Source: Oscillospiraceae bacterium (lineage in GTDB: Bacteria > Bacillota > Clostridia > Oscillospirales > Oscillospiraceae). From it: a DNA stretch of 64,000 nucleotides. Within the stretch, counting starts at the first letter, position 1, and each line of letters starts with the position of its first letter. The position numbers and the translations under genes were made by a program. Shown piece by piece: positions 1 through 8,679 of this stretch. Location: contig JAFTGD010000042.1 of the NCBI GenBank assembly GCA_017458065.1, positions 1 through 64,000 of the forward strand. The letters run 5' to 3'. The notes beneath the pieces were generated by a model. That model was not told where the DNA came from and ran no database searches. It saw only the letters and a program-made list of their open reading frames with translations.

Positions 1-3
1 TGG

Positions 4-924
4 ATGGCCTCCTATGGTATTTATTCTGATTTTGGCTTTCGACACCTTGATCAGTATACCATAGGAGGCCTTTTACGTCAGCCTCTACGCTACTGTTTAT
101 TCCGTTCTCCCCAGCATAGCTGGGGGTTTAAGCATTTCAATTACCAGAGTTTTCCGATGGAAGCGTTTCTGCATATTGGATTCACGCATCATCGAGTCAT
201 TCTCGGCAAAGTGAAGGATTATGATGAGCGTCTTTTCTATGTAAAATCTTGTGCAGCCGAACATTTAACTGTGGACGCCTTAAAAGAGAGCATCGCACGT
301 GATGATTATCATCATCAAGGGAGTTTGCCTAATAACTTCATGCGGACGATTTCTGCCGGGCAGCAGGCGTTAAAAGCGGTCAGTACGTTCAAAGACGAAT
401 ATCTTCTGGACTTTATCAATGTAGAGGAGCTGAATGTCCGCGACCGGCAGGATGTGGACGAGCGGATGGTGGAAAACGCCATTATCCACAATATAAAGAA
501 CTTCATCCTGACGTTCGGAAAAGACTTTACCTTTGTCCGTAACCAGTATCATTTGGACGCCTTTGGGGAAGACCAGTATATCGATCTTCTGTTCTTCAAC
601 CGTGAGCTGAACTGTCTGGTAGCGGTGGAGCTCAAGACCGGGAAGTTTAAGACCTCCTATCTGGGGCAACTGCAGGGATATCTCAGTATTCTGGATGGTT
701 TCGAGCGCAAACCGCATGAGAATCCGGCAATCGGTATTATTCTATGCAAGGATATGAACAAATCCTTTGTGGACTATGTGATCCAGGACTATACCAAGCC
801 CATGGGGGTGGCAACCTATCAGACTTCTAAAGATATGTCGGCAGAGCTGAGAAAGGCCCTGCCGGATGTGGAAGATCTGCGCAAACTCCTGGATTCGGAA
901 GAATCGGGAGGGCCCGAACGATGA
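4..924 (+). CDS. YhcG-like PD-(D/E)XK nuclease (DUF1016 type), 5' end uncertain
   Basis: The C-terminal half matches the YhcG/DUF1016 nuclease fold: YIDLLFF near residue 195, then VAVELKTGKF near 209 supply the acidic and E-x-K active-site residues, followed by a GQLQGYL helix. Such nucleases are common companions of type I restriction loci, and the gene overlaps an HsdS remnant by 4 nt, which fits. Recognisable family similarity begins only around Met52 (position 157). Residues 1-51 are encoded by a 15-bp inverted repeat and a GC hairpin and do not look like protein. The frame is open to the window edge, so the true start may lie upstream, or at 157 after a rearrangement. Family about 330-380 aa; 306 aa here suggests N-terminal loss. 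Confidence 0.75.
   Translation: MASYGIYSDFGFRHLDQYTIGGLLRQPLRYCLFRSPQHSWGFKHFNYQSFPMEAFLHIGFTHHRVILGKVKDYDERLFYVKSCAAEHLTVDALKESIARDDYHHQGSLPNNFMRTISAGQQALKAVSTFKDEYLLDFINVEELNVRDRQDVDERMVENAIIHNIKNFILTFGKDFTFVRNQYHLDAFGEDQYIDLLFFNRELNCLVAVELKTGKFKTSYLGQLQGYLSILDGFERKPHENPAIGIILCKDMNKSFVDYVIQDYTKPMGVATYQTSKDMSAELRKALPDVEDLRKLLDSEESGGPER
6..70. repeat. 15-bp perfect inverted repeat with 35-nt spacer
   Basis: GGCCTCCTATGGTAT at 6-20 is repeated exactly in inverted orientation at 56-70. It lies at the head of the YhcG-like frame beside a restriction-locus remnant. It could be a recombination or invertible-segment site, the end of a lost element, or a hairpin. No T-tract follows the second arm, so it is not a typical terminator. 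Confidence 0.6.
104..132. repeat. GC hairpin resembling a single type I-E CRISPR repeat
   Basis: CCCCAGC-ATA-GCTGGGG at 109-125 sits inside a 29-nt block that begins GTTCT and ends GTTTAAG, close in length and symmetry to type I-E repeats. Only one copy exists in the window and no cas gene is present, so this may be chance or a vestige. Confidence 0.25.
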
Positions 925-1244
925 CACCCCAGGAACTGAAAAACAGCATCCTGCAGCTTGCCATCCAGGGGAAGCTCGTCGAGCAGCGCCCCGAAGAGGG
1001 CACAGCGGAGGAACTGTATAAACAGATACAGAAAGAACCCATCAACACTGATAAAAATCAAATACAGATATTCGAGGGATTATTGCCATTTGAAATACCA
1101 AATAGTTGGATATGGGTTCGTTTAAAGAATATTAGCCAGGCGAGCATGGCAAATATTATTGTCCCCCTCCCGCCGCTCGCCGAGCAGAAACGCATTGTCG
1201 CCCGGCTGGAAGAGCTTCTGCCCCTGTGCGAGAGGCTGAGATAG
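921..1244 (+). pseudogene. hsdS: HsdS (type I restriction specificity subunit) stub, recognition domains deleted
   Basis: This 107-aa product keeps the usual HsdS N-terminus (ELKNSILQLAIQGKLVEQ) and the opening of the first target-recognition domain (IPNSWIWVRLKNIS). It then jumps directly to the conserved segment that normally ends a recognition domain (IIVPLPPLAEQKRIVARLEE). Intact HsdS is about 400 aa with two recognition domains; roughly 300 residues are missing in frame. It overlaps the YhcG-like gene by 4 nt (ATGA). It cannot specify DNA recognition, though it could still bind HsdM. No hsdM or hsdR lies in the window. Confidence 0.8.
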
Positions 1245-1254
1245 TACAAGACCC

Positions 1255-2148
1255 ATGAACCTGACCAAAAACCGGCCTTTGACGGGCCATCTGTTCGCCC
1301 TGTTCAGCGTAACGGCCTGGGGCACCTCCTTCCTCATCAGCAAGAGCCTGATGACAAAGGTAAGCCCTGTCCAGCTGATGTGGATGCGTTTTGTGATCGC
1401 ATGGCTTGCCATGTGGCTGATCTGCCCGAAACGGCGTTTCCGCTGGCGAGAGGACGGGCCGATTCTCCTGCTCTCGCTCATTGGCAACACGCTCTACTTT
1501 CTGGCGGAGAACATCGCTCTGCAGCTGACCCAGGCGACAAACGTCAGCATCCTCGTCTCGTCCGCGCCGATTCTCTCGGTACTGCTGATGCGGCTTTTCC
1601 GTCAGAGCGAGCGGCTGACCGGGCGGAAGCTGGTCGGCATCGTGCTCGCCTTTCTGGGTGTATTGCTCGTCGTCTTTAACGGCGTGTTTGTCCTGAGGCT
1701 GAACCCCGCCGGAGATGCCCTGGCGCTGGCCGCCGCTCTGTGCTGGGCCGTCTACGGTTTCCTCGCCAAACGGATTCTGGAGTCTTCCGACAGCGCCCTT
1801 GTGACGCGCAAGCTGATGTTCTACGGCATTCTCAGCACGACCCCGCTGCTTCTGGCGGAGAAGACGCCACTTGCGGCGATGGCATCCCTCGGCCCGGTGG
1901 ATATCTGCGGCCTGCTGTATCTTGGGCTGATCTGCAGCGCGCTGTGCTATCTGCTCTGGAACCGGGCGATTGACATCCTCGGCGCGCTGAAAACCAACCT
2001 GTATGTTTACGCGGTGCCGCTCGTGACCATGCTGGCCGGCGCCCTGTTCCTGCGTGAGGCGATCACCGCAACCGGCCTGATCGGCATCGTGCTCGTAGTC
2101 GGCGGCATGATGCTGAGCAGTTTGGAAAAGAAAACAAAGAACGGATAA
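1255..2148 (+). CDS. EamA-family (DMT superfamily) transporter
   Basis: A 297-aa integral membrane protein with about ten predicted transmembrane helices in two repeats of five, the EamA arrangement. The first repeat opens with AWGTSFLISKSLM and the second with AALCWAVYGFLAKRIL, the usual half-repeat starts. Family members export amino acids or metabolites, or scavenge nucleoside-like compounds; the substrate cannot be told from sequence. It starts 10 nt after the HsdS stub with no clear Shine-Dalgarno site, so its promoter and start are less certain than its family. It is otherwise unlinked to the genes around it. Confidence 0.9.
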   Translation: MNLTKNRPLTGHLFALFSVTAWGTSFLISKSLMTKVSPVQLMWMRFVIAWLAMWLICPKRRFRWREDGPILLLSLIGNTLYFLAENIALQLTQATNVSILVSSAPILSVLLMRLFRQSERLTGRKLVGIVLAFLGVLLVVFNGVFVLRLNPAGDALALAAALCWAVYGFLAKRILESSDSALVTRKLMFYGILSTTPLLLAEKTPLAAMASLGPVDICGLLYLGLICSALCYLLWNRAIDILGALKTNLYVYAVPLVTMLAGALFLREAITATGLIGIVLVVGGMMLSSLEKKTKNG

Positions 2149-2311
2149 AAGGAGAAAAAAACATCAAGCCCGCTCTGGACAGCGGCAAGACTGTCTGCTT
2201 TGCCCGTCTCGCTGCCCTGCACGCGGTCACTGGCTCCATCTACGAAGACTGATCCGCAGGCGGGTTTGCCCGCAGCAACTGATTTTCTTCTGAAAATTCC
2301 ATAAGTGAAAA

Positions 2312-2356
2312 AACACAGGCCCTCTTCCAATTCCGGAGGAAGGCCTGTGTTCCTTT
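2312..2356. terminator. Bidirectional intrinsic terminator
   Basis: AACACAGGCC at 2312-2321 pairs with GGCCTGTGTT at 2342-2351. A T-rich run follows on the plus strand, and a run of six T's follows on the minus strand. It would end both the rightward EamA transcript and the leftward cupin/activase transcript. The stretch from 2149 to 2311 has no supportable gene. Confidence 0.8.
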
Positions 2357-2374
2357 TTCTCAATGGATTGCGGA

Positions 2375-3085
2375 TTATTCAAACATCAGCAGCAGGGCCA
2401 TCTTAAACGGGCCGTCCGCCTTGACATAGTGCGCCCCGTTCTTGGCAAACTTGAAGTTTTGTCCCGCGGAGATCGGATATTCCTTTCCTTCATATCCGAT
2501 GATCCCTTTTCCTTCCAGCGCAAATACCAGCGCCTCACCTGGCGCTGCGTGCTCTGTCAGGCCGGTGCCTTCGTCAAAGCTCATAAGAGCAAACTTCACT
2601 TTGTCGTCGCTGATGATATTCATGTTGACAATCCGATCCTTCTGGATGGGCAGCAGTTCCTTCAGCGCAAAAACTTCTCCGGCTTTGATAATATCGTTCA
2701 TAACAGTCTCCTTTGTTAAAGTAATTTCAGTATATACACAGTTTTCTTCCGCCTCAGTCCCTACCGGAACCCCGACAGGCGTGACATAGAGATCTCCCTG
2801 TTTCAGCTTTGTCCTGACGTCCGAAACGACCGCATCCATGTTCCCCGATGCAACCACCCAGAGTTTGGAAACCGGATAGCTTTCCGGGCTGATGGATGTT
2901 CTCCTCGCAAGGGAAAAATGGAAAACCGGACAGCTGTTCAGTTCACTGATCAGCCGGGATACCGTACACCCGGGAACCGGGGCATTGTCTGCCGCAATGG
3001 AAAAGACCTGATACTCTGGCTCCTTCACTTTCTTCTCCTTCCCCTGTCTGCCTCTGAGGGTTTTAAAACCCGCAACCATCATCAT
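2375..3085 (-). CDS. Two-domain cupin protein
   Basis: A 236-aa protein. Residues 129-236 form a clear cupin barrel: TEHAAPGEALVFALEG gives the first motif, and GQNFKFAKNGAHYVKA gives the second with its metal-type histidine. Residues about 20-125 look like a second, degenerate cupin that lacks the usual histidines. The start is the first of three tandem ATG codons, 10 nt after AGGAGA; a longer reading frame lacks such a site. The gene follows the CoA-enzyme activase by 61 nt and probably shares its transcript. Stand-alone cupins of this kind have no assigned reaction; a sensor or isomerase role is possible. Confidence 0.8.
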   Translation of the reverse strand: MMMVAGFKTLRGRQGKEKKVKEPEYQVFSIAADNAPVPGCTVSRLISELNSCPVFHFSLARRTSISPESYPVSKLWVVASGNMDAVVSDVRTKLKQGDLYVTPVGVPVGTEAEENCVYTEITLTKETVMNDIIKAGEVFALKELLPIQKDRIVNMNIISDDKVKFALMSFDEGTGLTEHAAPGEALVFALEGKGIIGYEGKEYPISAGQNFKFAKNGAHYVKADGPFKMALLLMFE

Positions 3086-3146
3086 TATATCGTTTCTCCT
3101 GTTTGCGGGCTGTTGCCGCGGCAACAATTCCGCCCGTTCTTTCGGA

Positions 3147-6100
3147 TCAACAATAATAGAGGAAGGAGCGCAGACGGGCCCAGGCGCTCTCGTCCCAGTC
3201 GCCGTCAAAATAGAGCTGCGTCAGCGGTGCTTTGACCTCATCCCGCAGGCCGCGCATTTCCATCACCATTGCCGCGTTTTCATACCGCGGCGCCACTGAC
3301 AGCACAGCCGCACAATTCTCCCCCATCTCCGCCGCCTTGGCAAACCGGTACCGGATGTTCCCACCGGTGATTCGCGCCAGTTTCCGGTCCGCCGTCGCAC
3401 GGAGAGCTTTCAGATCCCGGCTGAAGCTTCCGTTTTCGCCTAAAACATCTGCGAGTTTTCTGAGCAGCACGGTCTGCTTTTCGATAAAATCTCCGCATCC
3501 GGACGAGACCGCAGCTTCTTCCTGCCACTGGAAGAGCAGCGCCTCCGATACCGGCGCACGGAGGATATGATTCCCCTCCCGCTCAAGCCGGTCAAGAACT
3601 CCTTCATTCAGCGTCGTTTGGCACAGCGGGTCCCCTACCGCAGCAAGCCGCCTGCCGCCGCGTGGCTGTCTGCCGATCGTTTCGGCCAGGGTGAGCAAGG
3701 CGTCCTCCTCCGGGATATCCCTTCGTTTCCATTCTTCCCTGAGCTTCGGGTCCGCCAGATACAGCAGGTCTGCCTCAACCAGCGCGTGCAACAGAAGTTC
3801 CGGCTGTCGGATCCGCTGTGGGAGCTGTTCCAGAACCGGGGCCGTGATATGGACATCCTGCATTCCTCGCCGGTCCAGAACCGAACGGATTACCCTGGCA
3901 TACTGACCGTCCGCCTCCGCGCCCTCTGTCGCGGGAATCAGGAAACTTGCGCTTTTCCGTGCCTCCGGCGGCATTGTGGAAAGCTGTTCCAGCACGCCAC
4001 CCAGAAGCGCCGGAAACGGCAGATACTCCTTGGCGCTCGTCTCTGCCCGGCCGGTCAGAAGCTGCCGGCGGTCCGTTTCGGGCATCGCAATGCTCCGGAC
4101 TCCGTACGCTTTCTCCAAATAACGGCAAATCCCCTGCGTGTACAACCCGAAATCCGGTACATAGACCGTTTTCTCTCTGTCAGGATCAGCGGAAATGTAC
4201 GCTCTGCGGGAATGAACCGCCATCAGGTCAAAGTTCTTGTCCAGCGCCACGGTCTCCCTGTGAGAAAGGCTGTTCAGGAAAGCCTCAATCCGGGTAATCA
4301 CACCGACTTTGGAAAAATGCTCGTCGACTTCGATCTGCAGGTAAGGCTTGTCCCCCATTTCTTCCCGGAACAGATAGGACAGCATGGTATCCGGACCGCA
4401 GCCGTGATTGGTAAGATAAACCGCATAGAGATTCGGATGATGTGCGATCAGCTTTGCGCCGGAGAGGATATGCTGCCCGAAAGGCCAGTAAAGATTCGGA
4501 TAATCCTCCCCGAGGTCAAAATCGTGAGCCGGGAGATGCTCGAGATTGATGACCTTATGGCCCCGCTGAAGCAGCAGTTCCGGGATTCCCATGTTGAGCA
4601 CCGGGTCCGAGATCCCATAGTTGCGCGTGATCATTACCAGCACCTTGTCCTCGGGCTTCAGGCGGTCCAGCAGATCCTGCCCTAGCTTCTCGGCTGCCGC
4701 ATCATATTGTCTGACCGCTCTGGCGCCCGCCAGAAGTGCCGCCGCGCAGAGGGGCTTCGGCTTTCCCAGCTGTCTGCCCACGGAAAGCATGGCCGTCGCC
4801 ATGGCTTCTTTCCCGAAATCAAGGTCGAAGGTCGGGTTGAGAAGCGTGATGCCGCGCTCTTCCAGTCTGAGAATGTCCGCGATCGATTTCGCCGCCGTCT
4901 GCATGTAGACACAGCCGTAATTGGACGGGACATGGGACTTGACATGTTTGATGGTCCGGACGTTCGGCATGAAAATATAATCCACGTTTCTGTCGATCAA
5001 CTGCTGCATATGGCCGTAAATCAGTTTGACCGGATAGCAGGTCTCTCCCTGCGCGGCCTGCTGCGCAAGACGCACGGTCTCCTCATTGCTGGGATCGGAA
5101 AGCAGCACGTTGTAGCCCAGCGCCTTGAAAAAGGCATTTGCCATCGGGAAAAACTTATGGATCATCAGCGCATAGGGGATTCCGACGGTTTTCTTCTGCG
5201 GATCGAGCTTTCCGTCATAGTTCTGGAAAAAGTTTTTCCTGGTCCGGTGATAGAAGGCGATGTTCTCTTCGATTTCCTCGGAAAACCGCGGAGAAAGAAT
5301 TTCCGTTTCCGAAAAATCAAAGCCCGCGAAACTGCTGGCCCGGTCCCCTGTTTCCTCCGCTGCCATCAGGGCCGCTCCATAGGCCCCGCTGACCGAAAAA
5401 CACGGCGACACCGTCAGCCGGTCCGGAAAGGCATTCTGGAAGGCCGCGACAATTCCCGGATTATAAGCCACCCCTCCCTGAAGAACAATGTGTTCTCCGA
5501 TATGCTTGTTCCCCACCACTTTGTGGAGATAGTTGCGAATAATGGCCTGGCAGAGCCCTGCCGCGATGTCGGCCTGGCTTGCCCCTTCCGCCAGCGCCGA
5601 ATCGATTGCCGTCTCTATAAACACCGTGCACCGCTCTCCCAGATCCGCGGGGGATTCGGACCGGAGCGCAAGCTCACCGAATTCAGCCAGCGGGATATCC
5701 ATTCTCGCTGCCTGTTCCTCTATAAAGGAGCCCGTACCGGCAGCACAGATTCTGTTCATCTGAAAGTCCGCCACTTCTCCTTCTTTGAGCGAGATAAACT
5801 TGGAATCCTGTCCCCCGATTTCGAATACCGTATCCGCTTCGGGGACCCACCGCACCGCTGCTTTCGCCTGTGCGGTAATTTCATCCCGGACGGCGTCTGC
5901 CCCAATCATGCGCCCGATCCGCTCGCGCCCTGAGCCGGTTACGCCGACCGCGACAAACGGGATTTCTCCGAATCGTTCCCGGATGGATCGCAGCCCCTTA
6001 CGAACCGCGCCCTCCGGATCCCCCGCTGTACGGAGATACTGAAAGTCCACCAGCGTCCCCTCCCGGTCCACCAGCACCAGATCCGTGCTCGTGGAGCCGA

Positions 6101-7028
6101 TGTCGATGCCGAGGGCGACACCGCTCTCCGGAATCACACCGCTTGCGTCCGGCTCGCGCTGCCTGGTATCCGCTCTCTCCGTCAGGGGTGCCATCCTCTT
6201 TTCCCGGCTTTTTTCCGCTCTCTCATTCTCCAGCATATTCCGGAGCTCCGCGGGAAGAATCTCTGCTTCCGCCTGCAGCGCACATCCGATTGCCATCTGG
6301 AACAGAGGTGCCTCCGGGATAATCAGCTCTCCTTCTTTAAGCCCAAAAACTTCGCGGACCGCCCGAACCGCTCCGCTGTTTTGTGTCACACCGCCGGTAA
6401 ACACAACCGGCTTTTTCACAGGAAGGTTTTTCACGATCGTCGCTTTGTAGTTCCGGATCATGGCATAGCAGAGCCCCAGCAGAATATCCGGTGTCCTTAC
6501 TCCTTCCTGCTGGCGGTGAATAATATCGGTTTTGGCAAATACCGAGCAGCGCCCAGAAAGCCTTGGCACAGATTCCGCCCGTGCGACTGTCTCGGAATAA
6601 TCTTCGATCCTCATCCCAAGCCGGGACATCTGATCTTCAAAGAACGAGCCGGTTCCTCCAGCGCAGTGTTCGTTGGAAGAGAATTCCGGGATGCCCTGTG
6701 TTGCCCCGGATACAAAGCGGGCGCCCTGACCGCCGATATCGATGATCGACCCGGGGTGATTTGTGCTGTAACGCACCCCGTCGACCAGTGCGGGGATCTC
6801 TCCGACTGCACGGACAGCGGGGCAGCTTTCCAGAACAATCTGGGCGTTTGCGCCGGTTACAGCGGCAAGCAGTTTCTCCTGCGGAAGATTCAGGGCTCTG
6901 AGTCCTTCCGCGACGGTCTGACGGAGCTGCCCGTGATGCTTTGCAATCCACTTCTGTCTGATCTCTTTTCCCTGCAGAACAACCATTTTCACGGTCGATG
7001 TTCCAATATCCATTCCAAGCCGGATCAT
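3147..7028 (-). CDS. Tandem 2-hydroxyacyl-CoA dehydratase activase (BadF/BcrA-type ATPase), long form
   Basis: A 1293-aa protein with two ASKHA ATPase domains: residues about 2-265 (GMDIGTSTVK) and 305-560 (GIDIGSTSTD). Each carries the CAAGTGSF-type cysteine expected to bind the bridging [4Fe-4S] cluster (Cys122, Cys428) and a second cysteine (GRC, GERC). From about residue 612 a DUF2229-type region follows, then a segment resembling the dehydratase beta subunit (GCGPDTMLSYLF). The family uses ATP to drive one electron into 2-hydroxyacyl-CoA dehydratases. No separate dehydratase subunits lie nearby. ATG at 7028 is preferred over an upstream TTG because homology starts there. It is divergent from a Crp/Fnr gene. 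Confidence 0.9.
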   Translation of the reverse strand: MIRLGMDIGTSTVKMVVLQGKEIRQKWIAKHHGQLRQTVAEGLRALNLPQEKLLAAVTGANAQIVLESCPAVRAVGEIPALVDGVRYSTNHPGSIIDIGGQGARFVSGATQGIPEFSSNEHCAGGTGSFFEDQMSRLGMRIEDYSETVARAESVPRLSGRCSVFAKTDIIHRQQEGVRTPDILLGLCYAMIRNYKATIVKNLPVKKPVVFTGGVTQNSGAVRAVREVFGLKEGELIIPEAPLFQMAIGCALQAEAEILPAELRNMLENERAEKSREKRMAPLTERADTRQREPDASGVIPESGVALGIDIGSTSTDLVLVDREGTLVDFQYLRTAGDPEGAVRKGLRSIRERFGEIPFVAVGVTGSGRERIGRMIGADAVRDEITAQAKAAVRWVPEADTVFEIGGQDSKFISLKEGEVADFQMNRICAAGTGSFIEEQAARMDIPLAEFGELALRSESPADLGERCTVFIETAIDSALAEGASQADIAAGLCQAIIRNYLHKVVGNKHIGEHIVLQGGVAYNPGIVAAFQNAFPDRLTVSPCFSVSGAYGAALMAAEETGDRASSFAGFDFSETEILSPRFSEEIEENIAFYHRTRKNFFQNYDGKLDPQKKTVGIPYALMIHKFFPMANAFFKALGYNVLLSDPSNEETVRLAQQAAQGETCYPVKLIYGHMQQLIDRNVDYIFMPNVRTIKHVKSHVPSNYGCVYMQTAAKSIADILRLEERGITLLNPTFDLDFGKEAMATAMLSVGRQLGKPKPLCAAALLAGARAVRQYDAAAEKLGQDLLDRLKPEDKVLVMITRNYGISDPVLNMGIPELLLQRGHKVINLEHLPAHDFDLGEDYPNLYWPFGQHILSGAKLIAHHPNLYAVYLTNHGCGPDTMLSYLFREEMGDKPYLQIEVDEHFSKVGVITRIEAFLNSLSHRETVALDKNFDLMAVHSRRAYISADPDREKTVYVPDFGLYTQGICRYLEKAYGVRSIAMPETDRRQLLTGRAETSAKEYLPFPALLGGVLEQLSTMPPEARKSASFLIPATEGAEADGQYARVIRSVLDRRGMQDVHITAPVLEQLPQRIRQPELLLHALVEADLLYLADPKLREEWKRRDIPEEDALLTLAETIGRQPRGGRRLAAVGDPLCQTTLNEGVLDRLEREGNHILRAPVSEALLFQWQEEAAVSSGCGDFIEKQTVLLRKLADVLGENGSFSRDLKALRATADRKLARITGGNIRYRFAKAAEMGENCAAVLSVAPRYENAAMVMEMRGLRDEVKAPLTQLYFDGDWDESAWARLRSFLYYC

Positions 7029-7057
7029 GTTTTCTCTCTTTCTCGCCTGCTGCGGCG

Positions 7058-7105
7058 TTGACAAAGCTCTCGTCTTTGCGTATAATATCGTTAGTCTGAA
7101 CTAAC
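7058..7105 (+). promoter_or_regulatory. Consensus promoter with GTTAG-N6-CTAAC operator for crp-like gene
   Basis: TTGACA at 7058-7063, a 17-nt spacer and TATAAT at 7081-7086 form a perfect sigma-A promoter reading toward the Crp/Fnr gene at 7130. GTTAGTCTGAACTAAC at 7090-7105 covers the expected start site, ideal for repression. The same dyad lies in the region from which the leftward activase must be transcribed, so one protein could control both. Confidence 0.8.
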
Positions 7106-7129
7106 TTCTGTGATATTTGGGGAATCCTT

Positions 7130-7816
7130 ATGTTGAAGCCTGCTGATCGGAAAACAATTCTTTCCAGTGCAATTTTTAAAGGCATTTCCGGCGAGGATCT
7201 GGATACCGCTCTCGAATTTCTTCATGCCCATGACCGGTCATATGGTCGGGATGAGATGATTTTTCTGATCGGCGATCCCATATCCTCGGCGGGGATTATT
7301 CTTGAAGGCTCTGTCGAACTCAGTTTTATGGACGAGAACAGCAACAACGTCAACATGAACCATTTCATCAAAGGCAGCGTCTTCGGAGAAGCGCTGGCCT
7401 GTGCACAGGCTGAACGCAGCCCCATGCAGATGCGTGCGCTAACTGACTGCCGAATCCTGTTTTTCGACTTTCAGTCCCTGTTCCGTTCCCCGTCCTTCGT
7501 TCTCGACTATCAGGCGGTCCTCATTCGGAACCTTCTCCGGGATTTTTCCCGCCAGAACGTCTTCCTCAACCAGAAAGTACGCATCATGAGCCAGAAACTC
7601 CTTCGCGACCGTCTTCGTGTTTACCTAAGCGAACTGATTCCTCCCGGTTCCGACCGGATCTCCCTTCGGTTTAACCGCAGTGAGCTGGCGGAATTTCTCG
7701 GGGTCAACCGCAGCGCGCTCTCACGCGAGCTCTCCCGTATGCAGGAGGAAGGTCTTATTGCTGTTTCCGGCACAGAAGTCCGGATTCTCCACTCTGATTT
7801 TCTGATCCATCATTAA
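7130..7816 (+). CDS. Crp/Fnr-family transcriptional regulator
   Basis: A 228-aa protein with an N-terminal cyclic-nucleotide-binding-type barrel (about residues 15-130, with GIILEGSVELSF) and a C-terminal winged helix whose recognition region is FLGVNRSALSRELSRMQEEG. No Fnr-type N-terminal cysteine cluster is present, so its ligand is unknown. It is preceded by a GGGGA site and a perfect promoter carrying a dyad operator. It is divergent from the CoA-enzyme activase, which it probably regulates along with itself. It is one of three Crp/Fnr paralogues in the window, each paired with a redox gene. Confidence 0.88.
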   Translation: MLKPADRKTILSSAIFKGISGEDLDTALEFLHAHDRSYGRDEMIFLIGDPISSAGIILEGSVELSFMDENSNNVNMNHFIKGSVFGEALACAQAERSPMQMRALTDCRILFFDFQSLFRSPSFVLDYQAVLIRNLLRDFSRQNVFLNQKVRIMSQKLLRDRLRVYLSELIPPGSDRISLRFNRSELAEFLGVNRSALSRELSRMQEEGLIAVSGTEVRILHSDFLIHH

Positions 7817-7850
7817 TTTTATCTCCTGACGTTATACCACTCTTTTCGGA

Positions 7851-7883
7851 AACCGGCTTCCGCACTTGCGGCAGCCGGTTTTC
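7851..7883 (+). terminator. Intrinsic terminator of the Crp/Fnr gene
   Basis: AACCGGCT at 7851-7858 pairs with AGCCGGTT at 7873-7880, with an inner CCGC/GCGG stem and a short T run. It sits between two convergent genes. Confidence 0.7.
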
Positions 7884-7887
7884 ACGC

Positions 7888-8679
7888 CTACCCCGCCAGT
7901 GATACAGGAACGACACTGCGGATGTTTCTGCCGTCGCAGCAGATCTCCTGAACCACAGCCCTGACATCGAAACAGGAGGAAATATTCTCTGCGGTCAGCA
8001 CCTCTTCTACGGGACCGTAGAGTGCGGTTCCCTTCCGGTTCATCATCAGGCTTTCATCCGCCACTGCCAGGGCATTCGTCGGGTAATGGGTGTTAATGAT
8101 CGCACTGATCCCCTCTTCCTTGGCCAACGAGTGGATCATGTTCAGCACCAGCAGCTGATTGCGGAAGTCCAGTCCGGTCTCCGGCTCGTCCAGAATGATA
8201 AGCTCCGGTTCGTTGATCAGGGCCCGCGCAATCAGAACCATCTGTAGTTCTCCTCCGCTCATGCAGTTGCAGTCTTTCTCTGCCAGATGGCGGATACCCA
8301 CGCGCTCCATAACCTGCTCTGCCATGATCATCTCTCGTTCACCCGGCTGCTCCAGCGTTCTGAGGTGCGCGCTGCGCCCCAGCATGACCATCTCCAGCCC
8401 CGTATAGGCAAAAGAAAAACCATGGGTCTGCGGAATGTAGGAAACTCTGCTCCAGAAGGAGCGCGGTCTGATTTCATGAATGTCCTGCCCGCAGAAGAGG
8501 CTCTGTCCTGTTTTCCACGGCAGCAGTCCGACGGTGCACTTGAGCAATGTTGTCTTCCCAATGCCGTTTGGCCCCAGGACAGCCAGCACAGAACCTTTTT
8601 CGAGTCCGAAGGAGATATCATGAAGTACCTCTTTCTGACCGGGATATGCAAAACAACCTTTTCTGACTTCGAGTATCAT
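7888..8679 (-). CDS. Iron/corrinoid-type ABC transporter ATP-binding protein (FepC/BtuD-like)
   Basis: A 263-aa ABC ATPase with Walker A GPNGIGKTTLLKC, signature MSGGELQMVLIARAL, Walker B LIILDEPETGLD and switch histidine in INTHYP. ATG at 8679 overlaps the stop of the upstream permease gene as ATGA, and a longer frame would run inside the permease. It is the third gene of a binding-protein/permease/ATPase operon of the FecBCD type, which imports ferric chelates, heme or cobalamin. The exact cargo cannot be read from this subunit. Confidence 0.9.
   Translation of the reverse strand: MILEVRKGCFAYPGQKEVLHDISFGLEKGSVLAVLGPNGIGKTTLLKCTVGLLPWKTGQSLFCGQDIHEIRPRSFWSRVSYIPQTHGFSFAYTGLEMVMLGRSAHLRTLEQPGEREMIMAEQVMERVGIRHLAEKDCNCMSGGELQMVLIARALINEPELIILDEPETGLDFRNQLLVLNMIHSLAKEEGISAIINTHYPTNALAVADESLMMNRKGTALYGPVEEVLTAENISSCFDVRAVVQEICCDGRNIRSVVPVSLAG

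Noticed and set aside
104-132. A CRISPR array
   Set aside because: Only one repeat-like unit, no spacers and no cas genes in the window.
2149-2251. Short frame after the EamA gene (ends TGA near 2251)
   Set aside because: No ATG, GTG or TTG start near the GGAG; only an ATC start is available, and no similarity was recognised.
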